From the NCBI GenBank assembly GCA_903844785.1, contig CAIMVB010000439.1:1-6557 (forward strand): a stretch of 6,557 nt of DNA. The letters run 5' to 3'. The notes below the pieces were generated by a model that was not told where the DNA came from, ran no database searches, and saw only the letters and a program-made list of their open reading frames with translations. Made by a program: the position numbers and the translations under genes. Each line of letters begins with the position of its first letter. Within the stretch, counting starts at the first letter, position 1. The DNA comes from an uncultured Rhodospirillales bacterium (GTDB taxonomy: Bacteria; Pseudomonadota; Alphaproteobacteria; Acetobacterales; Acetobacteraceae). Shown in pieces: positions 5,438 through 6,557 of this stretch.

Positions 5438-6557
5438 TCAGCCCTTCACATAACCAAGCGCCTGATCCGCCTTACGCCGCGCCGAAGGGCGCTTGGCAGG
5501 ATCACCAAAGCCACCGCCGCCGGAGGTTTCAAGCCGCACAATATCGCCCTTCAGCAACCGCACGGCATCGCTTTTCGGGGCGATGGGTGTTTCCTGCCCG
5601 TCACGAATACGCATCAAGCGCCCAAGGCTGGCTGGTTTGCCGCCTGCTAGGCCATAGGGCGGGAAACGGAAGCGATCCATATTCGCAGTGAAAATCCCGG
5701 CAGGGCTATCCACGCGCCATTCGCGAATAAGGCCAAGCCCGCCGCGATATTCGCCATCTCCGCCAGAATCAGGTTTCAGCCCGTAATGCGTGATGGTCAG
5801 CGGCATTTGGCTTTCGATCATTTCGATCGGGATATTACTGTTATTATGCATGCCGAAGGACCAGGCATTCACGCCATCCTTGGCTGGGCTGGCGCCGGTG
5901 CCGCCAATTTCGATTTCTACCAGCACTTCGCGCCCACCATCCGCCGCTTCGGTCTGGAAAGTGGCAACGTATGAACCGCCATAATAGGCCGCAGGCATCC
6001 GATCCGGCAGCGCCTGATGCAGGCAGCCGAACATGACATTGGCCAGCCGATGGCAAACAGCAACGCGATGCGCAACGGATGCCGGCGCGCGGCAGGAGGT
6101 GACACTGCCTTCCCGGTGACGAATGCGAATGGGGCGATAGCAGCCCGCATTGGCAGGCATGGCGCCATCAGTCGCGGCGATAATGCTGTAATAAACCGCA
6201 CAATTGGACATTGCTGGTGTGCAATTGATGGGGCCGCGTTGTTGATCCGCACATTCGGTCAGATCAACCTCAATCTCATCACCCTTGATGGTGATGGAGG
6301 CATGTAAGCGCACGGGCTCTCCGGAGACACCATCATCATCGAGGAAATCTTCGAAGCTATAGGTGCCATCCGGCATGGCACAAATGGCGGCACGCATTGC
6401 GGCTTCGCTTTGATCCAGGATGCGGCCTGTGGCTTCAATCAGCGTCGCGGCGCCATAGCGCGCGGCGATACGGCGGATGGAAGCGGCGCCGACCTCAAGG
6501 CTTGCCAATTGGGATTGCAAATCACCCAGCATCAGCGCGGGCTTGCGGACATTCTGC
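5438..6557 (-). CDS. Hydantoinase B / oxoprolinase family subunit, N-terminus outside the window
   Basis: The frame is open to the right edge; 372 codons are visible, about the last two thirds of a family that is usually 520-600 residues. The ATG at 6532 is internal: the codons before it read QNVRKPAL, which joins the family signature NVR-P-x-x-x-LGDLQSQ. HyuB-type proteins pair with HyuA for ATP-dependent opening of N-methylhydantoin or 5-oxoproline; some form acetone or acetophenone carboxylases. Family marks, numbered from that Met, are DGTYSFEDFLDDDG (55-68), GPINCTPAMSN (100-110), NAGCYRPIRI (128-137), MHNNSNIPIEMIESQMPL (228-245), DSGGDGEYRGGLGLIREW (255-272) and the closing TSGGGGFGDPAKR (336-348). 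Eight cysteines all fall between residues 51 and 170. The hyuA partner is not in the window; it would be expected upstream, beyond the right edge. The gene leads the minus-strand set with the OYE, MFS and PuuE-like genes, which suggests ring opening of a cyclic amide, though the substrate is unknown. Confidence 0.92.
   Translation of the reverse strand, partial: QNVRKPALMLGDLQSQLASLEVGAASIRRIAARYGAATLIEATGRILDQSEAAMRAAICAMPDGTYSFEDFLDDDGVSGEPVRLHASITIKGDEIEVDLTECADQQRGPINCTPAMSNCAVYYSIIAATDGAMPANAGCYRPIRIRHREGSVTSCRAPASVAHRVAVCHRLANVMFGCLHQALPDRMPAAYYGGSYVATFQTEAADGGREVLVEIEIGGTGASPAKDGVNAWSFGMHNNSNIPIEMIESQMPLTITHYGLKPDSGGDGEYRGGLGLIREWRVDSPAGIFTANMDRFRFPPYGLAGGKPASLGRLMRIRDGQETPIAPKSDAVRLLKGDIVRLETSGGGGFGDPAKRPSARRKADQALGYVKG

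Noticed and set aside
5438..6532. Reading the hydantoinase as a complete 364-residue protein starting at 6532
   Set aside because: The frame stays open to the window edge and the codons before that Met encode the conserved NVR-P segment of the family, so the Met is internal.
1..6557. Defence system, phage, transposon, CRISPR array or RNA gene
   Set aside because: Every stretch is taken up by metabolic enzymes or a transporter with short gaps. No repeats, integrase, transposase, tRNA-like cloverleaf or spacer pattern was seen on reading both strands.

Overview
The window looks like a piece of a GC-rich proteobacterial chromosome. Densely packed genes, ATG starts with good Shine-Dalgarno sites, and codons rich in G/C third positions with frequent CTT, TTG and GAT all suggest an alphaproteobacterium, perhaps of the Rhodospirillales/Acetobacteraceae type. 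That placement is an impression from gene types and codon use, not a measured assignment. I see no RNA gene, mobile element, CRISPR array or phage gene.

The layout is two convergent gene blocks. On the plus strand (about 1-2102) are the 3' end of a molybdenum hydroxylase large subunit, a complete Old Yellow Enzyme (OYE) family ene-reductase with a classical Cys/Tyr/His-His active site, and a small glutathione S-transferase (GST). On the minus strand, read from 6557 down to 2134, are the C-terminal two thirds of a hydantoinase B/oxoprolinase subunit, a second OYE-family reductase, a 12-helix MFS transporter, and a NodB-fold hydrolase that resembles PuuE-type allantoinases. The last two overlap by 4 bases (ATGA). 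The blocks meet stop-to-stop with only 31 bases between them. No stretch longer than about 60 bases lacks a gene.

Taken together, this reads as a small-molecule catabolic locus rather than a defence or mobile system. The molybdenum hydroxylase would oxidise a heteroaromatic or aldehyde, the OYEs would reduce activated C=C bonds, the hydantoinase and the PuuE-like enzyme would open cyclic amides, the MFS protein would move the substrate, and the GST would handle an electrophilic or isomerisable intermediate. A pathway for an N-heterocycle or cyclic imide/ureide is therefore a reasonable hypothesis, but the substrate cannot be read from the sequence.

The most interesting details are these. The second OYE has histidine where YqjM-type enzymes carry their redox-tuning cysteine. 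The PuuE-like hydrolase keeps the fold signatures but not the canonical NodB aspartate motif. All visible cysteines of the hydantoinase fragment fall in its first half. The ribosome-binding site of the second OYE could pair with a complementary segment just upstream.
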